DNA of 64,000 bases from Chitinispirillales bacterium ANBcel5 (GCA_029688955.1 JARUKZ010000015.1:37381-101380); one strand, 5' to 3'. Positions 8,077 to 17,700 are shown, numbered from the stretch's first letter. Notes: generated by a model from the sequence alone, not told the origin. Translations and numbers: made by a program.

Positions 8077-9681
8077 CTATTTAACACCATTAAATACTTC
8101 TTTTAGGTGTCGATCATTTGGTGGTTTAGATAGCAGGCTAAAAACAATGGTAAAAATGGTTGAAACCGGCAATGCCACAACTATTGGATCAACATTCTGA
8201 AGCCATGGACTTGAGGCCAAACTGTCCACTCCAAACAAGGCATTACACAATCCAAGAGGTTGAGACTCTCTTATATGAATAAAAGTAATCCAAAAGGAGC
8301 TGGTCAAAAGACCACTTATAAAACAAGCCTTTGCACCTGTTTTAGTAATTCTTTTGGAAAAAAGAGCCCCTACGTAGAGAGGTAGAAATGTTGCAGCACA
8401 GAGCCCAAAAAATATTGCCGTTCCAATCGCAACTATGGCAGAACCCTGTTCAAAAAACTGCGGTAAGCCCCAGGCTAAGAAAGTACTAGCTAAAATAGTA
8501 ATAATCATAGCTACTTTTGTAGTGAGCACAGAACTTTTTGTCTTTATTCCCAAACCCAACTCGACAAAATCACGACCGAAGGCACTTCCCATAGCATGAA
8601 ATTGTGAACAAAGTGTGGTCATAGCTGCGGCAAGAAGGGTCACCATGAAAATTGCAGTAAACCAGGGGGGCATAGCCATATTTATAAACATAGGGATTAT
8701 ATTATCGGTTCTATTTTGAACAGCTTCTATTGACACCTTACCAACTTCTCTTTCAAAATAAGCGTTGCTCAGTGCCCCGACTATAAATGATACCCCAACC
8801 ATCATTAGAATAAACACACCACCTACAAGAACAGCCCTGTTGAGTTCACGATTACTCTTTACAGTCATAAACCTGACGATTAACTGAGGTTGAGCAAGCA
8901 CCCCTATTCCTACACCTATAGTTATAGTTGAAACAAGCTGCCACCAGAACACAGAGCCTATTCTGGGCATAGAGGTCCAGCCGGTATGTCCGGATGACCC
9001 GAAAATATCTACTGCCCGTTCTTTTAAACCGGACAAACTACTGTGAGCTTCAGTTACTCCACCAAATTGAGAGTAAGTAAAAATGAGCAGAATAAACATT
9101 CCTAAAAACATTACTACTCCCTGAAATGCATCTGCGTACATCACCCCCTTTAATCCGCCCATTATTACATAAACCGAAACAATGGATACAAAAAACATCA
9201 GTGCTATGTCATAATTTATTCCAAGAGTCTCTGTTATAAACTGAGTACCGCCAATAATCACAGATCCTGCATACAGTGGCATTGCAATAAAAATTAGCAG
9301 AGCTGAAGAGATATGCAAAAATTTTGACTGGAAACGTTTTCCAATAAACTCGGGAAAGGTATGAACATCCATATTGTGCCCTATTTTTCTTGTACGCTTC
9401 CCAAATATCACAAATGCTATAAATATACCCACGAAGATGTTAAGAAATGTGAGCCACAAAATTCCCATCCCATACACTGCGGCCGCTCCGCCAAACCCAA
9501 TGATAGCCGCAGTGCTAATAAATGTAGCACCATAACTTAAGGCCATAATAACAGGATGAGCTTTTCGACCGGCGAGGAGATAATCTGAGGCATTTCTTGT
9601 TCCTCTGTAACCAAGAAATGCCAGGAAAGCATTTATAACAACAAAAATCAGTACAATTGATCCAAGAAGAAAAAGATTCAC
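8077..9681 (-). CDS. Sodium:solute symporter (SSS family) permease
   Basis: A 534-residue, strongly hydrophobic integral membrane protein with about 13 predicted helices. The pattern GTRNASDYLLAGRKAHPVIMALSYGATFISTAAIIGFGG is the SSS-family N-terminus, and IMGGLKGVMYADAFQGVVMFLG is the family signature around helix 5. It imports a small organic solute with Na+; the substrate cannot be told from sequence. The start is GTG: its first bases overlap the TGA of the upstream 64-residue gene (GTGA), so translation is coupled. It is the last gene of a TetR-small protein-symporter operon. Confidence 0.93.
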   Translation of the reverse strand: MNLFLLGSIVLIFVVINAFLAFLGYRGTRNASDYLLAGRKAHPVIMALSYGATFISTAAIIGFGGAAAVYGMGILWLTFLNIFVGIFIAFVIFGKRTRKIGHNMDVHTFPEFIGKRFQSKFLHISSALLIFIAMPLYAGSVIIGGTQFITETLGINYDIALMFFVSIVSVYVIMGGLKGVMYADAFQGVVMFLGMFILLIFTYSQFGGVTEAHSSLSGLKERAVDIFGSSGHTGWTSMPRIGSVFWWQLVSTITIGVGIGVLAQPQLIVRFMTVKSNRELNRAVLVGGVFILMMVGVSFIVGALSNAYFEREVGKVSIEAVQNRTDNIIPMFINMAMPPWFTAIFMVTLLAAAMTTLCSQFHAMGSAFGRDFVELGLGIKTKSSVLTTKVAMIITILASTFLAWGLPQFFEQGSAIVAIGTAIFFGLCAATFLPLYVGALFSKRITKTGAKACFISGLLTSSFWITFIHIRESQPLGLCNALFGVDSLASSPWLQNVDPIVVALPVSTIFTIVFSLLSKPPNDRHLKEVFNGVK

Positions 9682-9872
9682 CTTAGCCTCCCACTTTCCA
9701 TTAATTCCGGCTCATGTTGCTCCCACCTAATTTCCTCTTCAATCTCCACTTTCTCGTTTTCATCACCTGGCTTATTCCAGTTTATTATTCCATATGCCAC
9801 ACATAGCAGCGCTGAGAGAATCGAAAAGAGATAGGCCAGTAACACTCCCGTTCCTTCAATACCCATAAACAT
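9678..9872 (-). CDS. Small membrane accessory protein of the symporter
   Basis: This 64-residue protein has one N-terminal hydrophobic helix (GVLLAYLFSILSALLCVAYGIINW) and an acidic, charged cytoplasmic tail. Small one-helix proteins of this layout are commonly encoded directly before SSS permeases and are annotated as symporter small accessory proteins. Its stop overlaps the permease start by four bases and its own start lies two bases after the TetR stop, which argues for a stoichiometric partner rather than a chance ORF. Confidence 0.82.
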   Translation of the reverse strand: MFMGIEGTGVLLAYLFSILSALLCVAYGIINWNKPGDENEKVEIEEEIRWEQHEPELMESGRLR

Positions 9873-9874
9873 CT

Positions 9875-10513
9875 TTAATCTCCTTGTAGTGCACCCGATT
9901 TATATATTCCATTTTTAAGCATCGACAGAATTGTGTCCCACTCATTTAAATACACCTCTCTAAGCTGATCCATGTTTTGATCAGTAGAAAGGTTGCAAAC
10001 AAAGTCATTTCTGGTTTTCATCAAAAACCATCGCAAAATATCAAGCATACTCTCAAAAGAATAAGCAAGATAATCAGTTTCGATATTAGTAAAAAGCTTT
10101 TCAAAATGGTTTAAAAATATTGCATGGACCTTGTCCCCGATGTCTGGGTGGGGTATTTGATTACATTTTACTATAAACAGAATCATTTCAGGGTTTTGAA
10201 TATAAAATTCGATTGCCACCGAAGCTACAAATCTAAATCTCTGCAAAATATCGGGGGGTAATTGTTTGTTTTCTGAAGAAATTACCTTATCGATAAATTT
10301 ATATAGTTTTGTATAGACATATTCAACTATAAATAAAAAAAGTTCCTCTTTGTGGCTTATATATTCGTACAAACCACCTTTTGATATTCCTGCTCTTTTT
10401 ACAATACGATCTGTAGAGGACTGCTCATAACCGTACTTACTGAATTCTTCAACACAGCTATTTATTATTCTTAAGCGCTTAGATTCCCGGAGATTAAAAA
10501 ATGCTTTTTTCAC
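9875..10513 (-). CDS. TetR/AcrR family transcriptional regulator
   Basis: This 212-residue protein has the classical N-terminal TetR helix-turn-helix (IINSCVEEFSKYGYEQSSTDRIVKRAGISKGGLYEYISHKEELF) and a long helical ligand-binding C-terminus. It is the first gene of the operon that continues into the symporter and its accessory protein. A perfect inverted repeat typical of TetR operators lies 27 bp upstream of its start, so it probably represses its own operon and is released by the transported solute or a related ligand (inferred). Confidence 0.93.
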   Translation of the reverse strand: MKKAFFNLRESKRLRIINSCVEEFSKYGYEQSSTDRIVKRAGISKGGLYEYISHKEELFLFIVEYVYTKLYKFIDKVISSENKQLPPDILQRFRFVASVAIEFYIQNPEMILFIVKCNQIPHPDIGDKVHAIFLNHFEKLFTNIETDYLAYSFESMLDILRWFLMKTRNDFVCNLSTDQNMDQLREVYLNEWDTILSMLKNGIYKSGALQGD

Positions 10514-10537
10514 TTACCTCACCAACTTGTAAACAGA

Positions 10538-10557
10538 AGCCGACCAGGCGGTCGGTT
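10538..10557 (-). promoter_or_regulatory. TetR-type operator upstream of the symporter operon
   Basis: CCGACC-AGGC-GGTCGG (10540-10555) is a perfect 6-bp inverted repeat with a 4-bp spacer, flanked by AA/TT. On the minus strand it reads AACCGACCGCCTGGTCGG, close to the ACCGACC half-sites of many TetR-family operators. It lies between the TetR start and the preceding AI-2E gene and is the probable autoregulatory site. Confidence 0.75.
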
Positions 10558-10679
10558 AAATAAACATAGCCTATAAGATAATTTGTGTCAAAAAAGCTGT
10601 CCACCACATTCTCTTGATTCTTCTTATAGCTAATTGGGAACTGATTTAATTTTTAAGTATTGAACCACTACTAATCGTC

Positions 10680-11777
10680 TTACTCATCTTCCTCTCTAAT
10701 ATTCCCGTTTCGGGAAAGAGCAACAGCTACAGCCCGGCTTTGGGGAAAATGAGATAATACGATCATAATAATAGAGGTTATGGGGACACTAAAAAGCATT
10801 CCAGATACCCCCCAAAGTCTTCCCCATAATGCCAAAGATAGCAGAATTACCAGAGGGCTTAAGTTTAATCTGTCACCCATAAATCTTGGCTCCAGAAAGC
10901 TTCCCATAAGCTGCTGAATAGTTGTAACACCTATAATCACGATCAGAAAAGGTCTAAAGTCCTCAAATTGCAGCAGAGCTAAAATTGAGGGGAAAATGGT
11001 GGCAATAATAGACCCTATGGTGGGGATGAAATTGAGAAGAAAAATGGTGAAAGCCCAGAAGCTGGCAAAATCAAGTCCAACAATAATAAATATCACATAA
11101 CTTAAAAGGCTTGTTGTGAGGCTTGTAAGTGTTTTTATTCCAAGATACATCCTGATATCAGCATCTATTCGGGCTATAAGCCTGCTTACTTCCTTTTGCC
11201 GTTTTGGATTTTTAATTAGAGCAAGAAATTTTGGTGTAAAACTTCTTTGCTCCAGAAATAGAAACAGAAGGTAAATAATAACAATACCTCCCCTGGAAAT
11301 AAATCCAGTGACCCCTCTTGCCATTGGGGTAGCCATTGCAGCAAAATTAACATCTCTAATTAGCTGTCTTACAGTAAGTGGTTCATCCAATTGCAAAAAA
11401 CTAAATATTTTTCCTATTACCTGTTCAAGGTTTCGCTGATAAGTGGGCGCCATTGACACCACATCAAGGATATTATTGTAAACCAAATTAATAACCAGTG
11501 TTAGAACAGCTGCTATAGTAAGTAATGATGAAAGGAATGCAACAGCATGCGGTAAACGTTTTCTCCTCCAAAGGGGAATTTTTTCATATACCTCAGTAAG
11601 CACATTTATCAGATACCAAATAAATACAGCGAGAAATAATGGAATTAGAAGGCTTTTCCCTACCGATAAAACATATAATGAAGCAGCTATCACGAAAATA
11701 TAAAAAATCAAATTTAAATTAAATCTTCCATCTCCGGGAAACTTCACCAGTGTTTCGGGTTCTTTTAAATGTGACAT
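10680..11777 (-). CDS. AI-2E family transporter (UPF0118/PerM-like permease)
   Basis: A 365-residue membrane protein of the AI-2E/PerM family, with about seven to eight helices and the conserved late segment GLDFASFWAFTIFLLNFIPTIGSIIATIFPSILALLQF followed by GSFLEPRFMGDRLNLSPLVILLSL. Members are implicated in export of small molecules or in sodium/proton exchange; the substrate here is unknown. AGGA five bases before the ATG supports the start. It lies upstream of the TetR gene on the same strand but is separated from it by 166 bp containing the operator, so it is probably an independent unit. The divergent gene to its right encodes a sensor adenylate cyclase. Confidence 0.9.
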   Translation of the reverse strand: MSHLKEPETLVKFPGDGRFNLNLIFYIFVIAASLYVLSVGKSLLIPLFLAVFIWYLINVLTEVYEKIPLWRRKRLPHAVAFLSSLLTIAAVLTLVINLVYNNILDVVSMAPTYQRNLEQVIGKIFSFLQLDEPLTVRQLIRDVNFAAMATPMARGVTGFISRGGIVIIYLLFLFLEQRSFTPKFLALIKNPKRQKEVSRLIARIDADIRMYLGIKTLTSLTTSLLSYVIFIIVGLDFASFWAFTIFLLNFIPTIGSIIATIFPSILALLQFEDFRPFLIVIIGVTTIQQLMGSFLEPRFMGDRLNLSPLVILLSLALWGRLWGVSGMLFSVPITSIIMIVLSHFPQSRAVAVALSRNGNIREEDE

Positions 11778-11952
11778 GTTTATCCTGATTGGGGTTGGCT
11801 TTTAACAGCAGATCAGACAATAGTTTAGATCGTAAAAATAGTGTTCTTGTATCAAGAAATCAACAATATGTCCCAAAATTAATGAAATGTTCATCTATTT
11901 AAACTGGAATTTATGTATAAAAATATTGTTCTGTAGGTTTTAGATAAAAAAA

Positions 11953-11979
11953 AAGCATTTTTTTCTTAACAAAATGCTT
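11953..11979. other. Hairpin in a divergent intergenic region
   Basis: AAGCATTTT and AAAATGCTT form a perfect 9-bp stem around a 9-base loop, with an A8 run on the left. It looks like a minus-strand terminator, yet no minus-strand gene lies upstream of it. It sits between two divergent starts (11777 and 12038), so it may be in a leader or may mark an unannotated short transcript. Confidence 0.45.
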
Positions 11980-12037
11980 AAGCATAATTTATTTAACATG
12001 ATAAATAGTTTTATTAAAACAATGGGCATATCTTTAA

Positions 12038-14146
12038 ATGAATAAAATAATAATACTTATCCTCTCTCTTATTCATTTGACCTCAGCAGCTCCATTTCTT
12101 TTATCTGAGGATACTAACCTCTTTAGCGAAAACATTTACTTCTATATTGATACAACTGCATCTCAAAACATTGATGATATTGAGCGGGTACAACTAAAGG
12201 GTAAGTTTTCTCCAGCTAACCCTACTATTAATTTGGGATACACAACGAGTGCTCTATGGCTAAAAATGACGGTAAAGAATAATACTGAGAAATCTGGTAA
12301 GTGGTTGTTCGAAATAGGTGTTCCTTCACTACATCACGTAACCTTTTATTATCCCGATAAAAGAGGTGGTTACAAAACCTACGAATCAGGCCTGGTGGTT
12401 CCACGCAAAATCAGAGAAAACTCATTCACAAATCCTGTTTTACCGCTTGAGCTAGCAAGGGGTGATCAGGTTACATTCTTTACGCAAATATTGTCTGAGA
12501 GTGCACTAACCTTTCCAGTTTTTCTCCATTCAGAGAGCGACTTTCTTTTTAAAGAACGCAATGTACAGACCTTTCTGGGTTTTTATTTCGGTGCCCTTTT
12601 TGTAATTATCGTTTTCAGCTTTTTTATATTTATAAAAATTGGTACAAAATACTATCTCTATTATATTCTGTTTATTGGAGGACTTGCTATAGGACAGATG
12701 CTTTTAGTGTATGGTAACGCATTTGACTATTTTAGTTTTGTTATTCCCGGTAAATTACTACCTTTTTTAAGTCTTGCAAGTTTCATTTCCGCAGTTTTTG
12801 GTGTAATCTTTTCAAGATGCTTACTTAATTCTTACAGGTACACACCTGTACTGGATAGAATTCTTAAAATTGTATGCGGTTTAACAGTAATCAGTGGAAC
12901 AGTTTCCGTTTTTATTTCCTTCTCCTGGTCAGCTAAACTGCTCGGTATAGTAAACATTGTTGCTTCTTTTATACTAATGATTGTAGCTATTATTAGCTGC
13001 AAAAAAGGTTATAAGCCATCAATGTATTACCTGTTTGCGGGAACACTCTCCCTTTTGGGATTCATTCTCTATAACCTGATGTATACTTTTGATATAGTAC
13101 CATTTTCAATTGCACTATATTTTCTCCCAAATGTAGGTGTAATCGCCACTGCGATTCTTCTTCCTGTAGCAATTGTTCAAAAGGTTAAACTTTCTGAAGA
13201 ACAGAAACGCAAGGCCCAAATCCAACTCATCGACGAACAACAAAAATCCATGAGCAAGCTTAAGGAATTGAATTCAGCGTTGGAACGTTTTGTGCCAACA
13301 CGTTTTCTTTCACTACTTGGAAGAAATAATATAGCAGAAGTGTCGCTTGGGGATCAGTGCAAATGCACTATGACTGTGCTCTTTTCAGATATTCGCTCCT
13401 TTTCCACTATTTCAGAACAATTAAGCCCAACTGAAAGCTTTGAATTTTTAAACCAGTATCTGAGTGGAATAGGTCCAGTCGTGAGAAAACATGGTGGGTT
13501 TATAGACAAATACTATGGTGATGGAATAATGGCGCTTTTTCCGGATAATGCGGCAGATGCGGTCTCCGCTGCCATTGAGATACAAAAATATGTAGAAACG
13601 TTCAATGATAGGTTTAGTAATTCAAAATACCGTTGTATTCAAACAGGCATAGGCATTCACACCGGCAAAATGATACTTGGAACAATTGGAGAGGATTTTC
13701 GAATGGATGGTACGGTTATTTCAGATGCGGTTAATTTATCGAGTCGTCTGGAAAACCTTACGAAAAAATTCAAAACTTCAATAATTATAAGCCAAAATGT
13801 TGTGGACGCACTTTCAAATTTTTCCTATAACTTTAAAATACGAATGCTTGGTACAGAAACTGTCAGGGGAAGAAAAGAGGAAACAATAATTTATGAAATT
13901 CTTGATTCGTTACCCGAAGATTTATTGAAAATCCGGTGTAAAAACACTAAAACTTTTCAAAAAGGGGTAAAGCTTTTTTATACAGGACAAACAGAATTGT
14001 CGATAAAATATTTTCAACAATGTCTAAAAACAGACCCCCAAGACTTTGCTTCCATTTTATTTCTTAATAACGCCAGAAGCTCTAATTCAAAATTAGATTT
14101 TATTGATGCTACCATATTTACAAATAAAAACCCCAAAAGAACCTAA
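12038..14146 (+). CDS. 7TM-DISM sensor with class III adenylate cyclase domain
   Basis: A 702-residue membrane-bound cyclase predicted to make cAMP in response to an extracytoplasmic signal. A signal peptide precedes a beta-rich 7TMR-DISMED2-type sensor domain (about 30-170), then seven helices (about 180-390), a short coiled coil, and the catalytic domain (about 440-620). Metal-binding D451 (FSDIRSF) and D495 (YYGDG) are present. The adenine-selecting pair K491 and D563, and transition-state N566 and R570 (DAVNLSSR), are also present. Together these predict an active cyclase specific for ATP rather than GTP. A roughly 80-residue tail with a TPR-like segment follows. No strong Shine-Dalgarno precedes the ATG. 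A kinase with a similar 7TM sensor architecture lies at 48347-51739. Confidence 0.9.
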   Translation: MNKIIILILSLIHLTSAAPFLLSEDTNLFSENIYFYIDTTASQNIDDIERVQLKGKFSPANPTINLGYTTSALWLKMTVKNNTEKSGKWLFEIGVPSLHHVTFYYPDKRGGYKTYESGLVVPRKIRENSFTNPVLPLELARGDQVTFFTQILSESALTFPVFLHSESDFLFKERNVQTFLGFYFGALFVIIVFSFFIFIKIGTKYYLYYILFIGGLAIGQMLLVYGNAFDYFSFVIPGKLLPFLSLASFISAVFGVIFSRCLLNSYRYTPVLDRILKIVCGLTVISGTVSVFISFSWSAKLLGIVNIVASFILMIVAIISCKKGYKPSMYYLFAGTLSLLGFILYNLMYTFDIVPFSIALYFLPNVGVIATAILLPVAIVQKVKLSEEQKRKAQIQLIDEQQKSMSKLKELNSALERFVPTRFLSLLGRNNIAEVSLGDQCKCTMTVLFSDIRSFSTISEQLSPTESFEFLNQYLSGIGPVVRKHGGFIDKYYGDGIMALFPDNAADAVSAAIEIQKYVETFNDRFSNSKYRCIQTGIGIHTGKMILGTIGEDFRMDGTVISDAVNLSSRLENLTKKFKTSIIISQNVVDALSNFSYNFKIRMLGTETVRGRKEETIIYEILDSLPEDLLKIRCKNTKTFQKGVKLFYTGQTELSIKYFQQCLKTDPQDFASILFLNNARSSNSKLDFIDATIFTNKNPKRT

Positions 14147-14253
14147 TCAATTACTAATCCACTTATGAGCAATGTACGTAAATAAAAAAGGAAATTTTTG
14201 GTCGTCTAAAACATACGTTTTAAAGTAATAAAAATGTTTTTTCACCGAAAACG

Positions 14254-15402
14254 TTACTTAAAGATCCCGCAAACAGCTTGTATAACATCATTTACGTCTG
14301 AATCCGTAAGTTTCGCCGATAGAGGAAGGGAAAAGGTAGTTTCACCTACATTTTCAGCCACCGGAAAGTCTCCTTTTCTATACCCAAATTCATCTGTGTA
14401 ATATGGGTGAAGATGAAGAGAGGTATAGTGAACAGCAGAACCAATATTTTGGCTATATAGTCGCTCCATACATTCATCTCGGGAGATAGATGCCCCATTT
14501 GCTACCCTAAGGGCATAAATGTGTTTTGCGTGCCGTATAGTTGAATCAGATGGAGAGGGAGGCAAAATGAAAGGGAGTGTACAAAATGCTTCATCATAGC
14601 GATTCCAAATTTCGTCTCTTCGAAGAAGCGATGTTTCCAGGCGATTTAGCTGGTGCAAACCAAAAGAGGCCTGGATGTCAGTCATGTTATACTTATATCC
14701 AGGCATAGAGACCTGATAGTGTTTATACCCTCTATCTGAATATCGTGACCAGGCATCTTGTGACATACCATGAAGTGCGAAAACTTTGATCTTATCTGCC
14801 CACTCCCGGTTTGAGGTAACAACCATCCCTCCTTCGACTGTAGTTAGATTCTTAGTGATATAAAAACTATAAGTAGTGATATCACCATAGGTTGCCATTT
14901 TTTTACCTCTGTATTCCGATTCAGCAGCATGGGCCGCATCTTGAATTAAATGAAGGTTATGCTTTGATGCAATTGAACGCAGTGAAGCCATATCTGCCGG
15001 GTAACCATACAAATGAACAGGTATCACAGCCCTTGTTTTTGAAGAAATCTTTCTTTCTACATCAAACGGATCTATTGTTAAATCTTCTTCTCTTATATCA
15101 GCAAAAACAGGCCTTGCCCCTGCATGTATTACTGCGTTTGCAGTCGCGCAGAAAGTCAGTGCAGGAATTATAACTTCATCACCTTTCCCAACACCTGCCG
15201 CAAGAAGAGCAAGGTGTATTGCAGCAGTACATGAGCTTACAGCTACAGCATTTTCAATTCCCTGGTAGGTCGCAAACTCTTTTTCGAAACGTTGAGTCTT
15301 AGGTCCTGTACCAAGCCAACCAGAATGAATAGTATCCAAAACCTCATCTATCTCTTCTTGTCCTATTTGAGGACTTCCGTATACCAAAAAATCACTTCGC
15401 AT
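14254..15402 (-). CDS. DegT/DnrJ/EryC1/StrS-family PLP aminotransferase
   Basis: A 382-residue, fold-type I, PLP-dependent enzyme of the sugar-aminotransferase family that transfers an amino group to nucleotide-linked keto-sugars. The N-terminal GWLGTGPKTQRFEKEFA block, substrate loop SSCTAAIHLAL, PLP-contacting Asp in LIQDAAHA and the internal-aldimine lysine K184 (YITKNLTT) are all present, so it should be active. It stands alone: neither neighbour is a sugar-nucleotide or LPS gene, so its product cannot be guessed. It converges with the adenylate cyclase; no clear terminator is visible in the 107 bp between them. Confidence 0.92.
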   Translation of the reverse strand: MRSDFLVYGSPQIGQEEIDEVLDTIHSGWLGTGPKTQRFEKEFATYQGIENAVAVSSCTAAIHLALLAAGVGKGDEVIIPALTFCATANAVIHAGARPVFADIREEDLTIDPFDVERKISSKTRAVIPVHLYGYPADMASLRSIASKHNLHLIQDAAHAAESEYRGKKMATYGDITTYSFYITKNLTTVEGGMVVTSNREWADKIKVFALHGMSQDAWSRYSDRGYKHYQVSMPGYKYNMTDIQASFGLHQLNRLETSLLRRDEIWNRYDEAFCTLPFILPPSPSDSTIRHAKHIYALRVANGASISRDECMERLYSQNIGSAVHYTSLHLHPYYTDEFGYRKGDFPVAENVGETTFSLPLSAKLTDSDVNDVIQAVCGIFK

Positions 15403-15681
15403 AAAAGCTGAAATATCCCACCAAAATAAAAGTGTGCTTAAAAAATGGTATGCATATACCTAAAAAAGGTAATATACCTCAATATTTAAACAAATTGCAA
15501 TGTTTTCTAATGTTTGCTACTACAAATGATTATCTCATTATTCGCCAAACTGTAAAAACCTTGTTTTCTGTCTTCCCAAAAAGTTCTAAGAAAACAAAAG
15601 AACTAAAAACCGAAGACTATAATGTATATTAGCCTGAAGCGAAGATATATTCAGAATATTTTCCTATATTTGCTTAAAACC

Positions 15682-16332
15682 ATGAATCTACAATTCAAAA
15701 CTAAAGAATTTAGCCTTGAAAGCAGTTCGGGATCCGGGCGTACATTTCGTTTTGTTCGTCCGTCTAACCCCACAGATGTGCTGGAAACGATAACCGATGA
15801 GCAGTATGAAAAGGACCATTTCCTTCCATACTGGGCAGAGACATGGCCATCCTCTACAGTTCTCTTTGAATATCTTACATCTACCTTAAAATCCAGCACC
15901 ATAAAAATCATTGAGCCTGGATGTGGTCTTGGGCATCTTTCTTCTGTTCTGGCATCGCTTGGTCACTGTGTAACCGCTATGGATATATCTCCCGTGGGAT
16001 GTAAATACGCCTTGCATAATATTCGAAATAACAGCTCAGGGGGACAAGTTGTTTGTTGTGACTGGAGATCACTGCCGTTTAAAAAGGGATATGCTGATTT
16101 ACTAGTAGCATCAGATATACTGTACGAAAAGAGATGGATAAAACCTGTATTATCGGTCGTTAAAAACACAGTAAAAAAAGAAGGTAAAGCCCTTATTGCT
16201 GATCCCTGCCGAACACACTGGGAAGATTTCAAAAGAGAAGCTTCCGGCAAAGGATTTAATACCAATGTGGTACATACAGGTACGGTAAACAGTGGTAAAA
16301 TTGTGGTAGAAATTCTTGAAATAAGAAGGTAA
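15682..16332 (+). CDS. SAM-dependent methyltransferase (METTL21/METTL23-like lysine methyltransferase family)
   Basis: A 216-residue protein with a seven-strand methyltransferase fold. Motif I is IIEPGCGLGHLSSVLASLG and the strand-2 acid follows in VTAMDISP. The upstream PYWAETWPSS segment is typical of the methyltransf_16 / protein-lysine methyltransferase group (nicotinamide N-methyltransferase-like). The target is unknown. The frame is open from an earlier ATG at 15622, which would add 20 basic residues. I chose 15682 because family homology begins just after it, but neither start has a convincing ribosome-binding site. A strong bidirectional terminator separates it from purD. Confidence 0.82.
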   Translation: MNLQFKTKEFSLESSSGSGRTFRFVRPSNPTDVLETITDEQYEKDHFLPYWAETWPSSTVLFEYLTSTLKSSTIKIIEPGCGLGHLSSVLASLGHCVTAMDISPVGCKYALHNIRNNSSGGQVVCCDWRSLPFKKGYADLLVASDILYEKRWIKPVLSVVKNTVKKEGKALIADPCRTHWEDFKREASGKGFNTNVVHTGTVNSGKIVVEILEIRR

Positions 16333-16360
16333 GTTGTTTAAAGGCTTCTTTTTTCTGGAA

Positions 16361-16386
16361 AAAGCAGCTACTTTTGTAGCTGCTTT
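16361..16386. terminator. Bidirectional terminator between the methyltransferase gene and purD
   Basis: AAAGCAGCTAC pairs perfectly with GTAGCTGCTTT (11 bp) around a TTTT loop. It is followed by TTGTTT on the plus strand and a T run (TTTTT, including stem bases) then CC on the minus strand, so it can serve both converging genes. Confidence 0.85.
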
Positions 16387-16392
16387 TGTTTA

Positions 16393-17700
16393 CTAAACTC
16401 TTTTTTTCAATCTGGTGAGCCCCTTTGCAGCGATATCTCTGCGAAACACTTTGCCTTCAAAGTTAATTTCTGCAACTCCTTCGTAGGCAAAACCGATCGC
16501 ATCGATAAGAGTCTCTGCCCAGGCACTAACGGCAAGAACTCTGCCACCATTTGTAATAAGATCTTCGTTTTCATCAAACGCAGTGCCAGCATGATACACG
16601 TCTATATTAGATTTTGTTTGCTCAGCTTCTTCTATTCCTGTAACTGGTTTACCCTTTTCATATTCTCCGGGATAGCCTTTACTTGCAAGCACAACGGCTA
16701 CACAGTACCCCGAACTGACAGACCATTTTACAGTAGCAAGATTCCCTAAAGCACATGCTTTAAATACCTCATACCAGTCGCAGGAAACAAGCGGCAATAC
16801 AGCTTGTGTTTCAGGGTCCCCAAATCTGCAGTTATACTCAACCACCCTTGGTCCGTCTTTAGTAATCATTATTCCCACATAAAGAAGCCCCTTGTAGAGA
16901 CTTCCTTCCTGATCCATAGCCCGAATAGTGGGTACAACTATATTTTGTTCAATTTCTAAAAGTAACTGATTATCAACTACCGGAGCAGGCGCATACGCTC
17001 CCATACCACCAGTGTTGGGGCCTGTATCTTTCTCACCTATTGCCTTGTGATCCTGAGAAACGGGGAGTATTCTGTATGTTTTTCCATCAGTAAGAACAAA
17101 TACAGAAGCCTCCTCTCCTTCCATTTTCTCCTCTATTACTACAGTCTCTCCGGCTGAGCCAAAACTTTTTGCGTCAAATATCTCATCCAGTGCCCTTTTT
17201 GCTTCTTCCATAGAGTTACACACTATAGCACCTTTTCCTGCAGCAAGTCCACTTACTTTAATAACGATCGGCGCACCTTTTTTTTCAAGATACCGGAGCG
17301 CATCACTTTTAGAGCTAAACAGGTCATATTCTGCAGTAGGAATCTGATATTTTTTCATCAGTTCTTTTGAAAACGCCTTACTCCCCTCGATTCTGGCAGC
17401 ATCTTTTGAGGGTCCAAAGATTGTAAGCCCTTTTGTTTTAAAGGAATCCACAATCCCTTCAACAAGAGGAATCTCGGGACCAACAACCGTTAGATCGATT
17501 TCATTATCCCGGGCCCAATCTGCAAGCTCATCCCAGTTATTGATTTTTTTATCAACAAGCATACAGCCGTCTTTTTCCATACCAGGATTTCCGGGATATG
17601 CATACATGCATAATGGTCGATCAGAGCGCAGAAGAGCCTTTAAAATCGCATGTTCCCTGCCACCAGCTCCAACTATTAAAATGGAATTCATAAAATCCAC
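16393..17700 (-). CDS. purD: Phosphoribosylamine--glycine ligase (GAR synthetase)
   Basis: PurD joins phosphoribosylamine and glycine with ATP in the second step of purine synthesis. The 435-residue length is typical. It starts SILIVGAGGREHAILKALL, and carries the ATP-grasp domain with KVSGLAAGKGA, VFVLTDGKTYRILPVSQDHKA, DTGPNTGGMGAYAPAPV and the metal-binding EYNCRFGDPETQ. The GTG at 17700 lies seven bases after AAGGAG and is preferred over the internal ATG three codons later. It follows an unknown gene by 20 bp, suggesting a two-gene operon. Confidence 0.97.
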   Translation of the reverse strand: MDFMNSILIVGAGGREHAILKALLRSDRPLCMYAYPGNPGMEKDGCMLVDKKINNWDELADWARDNEIDLTVVGPEIPLVEGIVDSFKTKGLTIFGPSKDAARIEGSKAFSKELMKKYQIPTAEYDLFSSKSDALRYLEKKGAPIVIKVSGLAAGKGAIVCNSMEEAKRALDEIFDAKSFGSAGETVVIEEKMEGEEASVFVLTDGKTYRILPVSQDHKAIGEKDTGPNTGGMGAYAPAPVVDNQLLLEIEQNIVVPTIRAMDQEGSLYKGLLYVGIMITKDGPRVVEYNCRFGDPETQAVLPLVSCDWYEVFKACALGNLATVKWSVSSGYCVAVVLASKGYPGEYEKGKPVTGIEEAEQTKSNIDVYHAGTAFDENEDLITNGGRVLAVSAWAETLIDAIGFAYEGVAEINFEGKVFRRDIAAKGLTRLKKRV

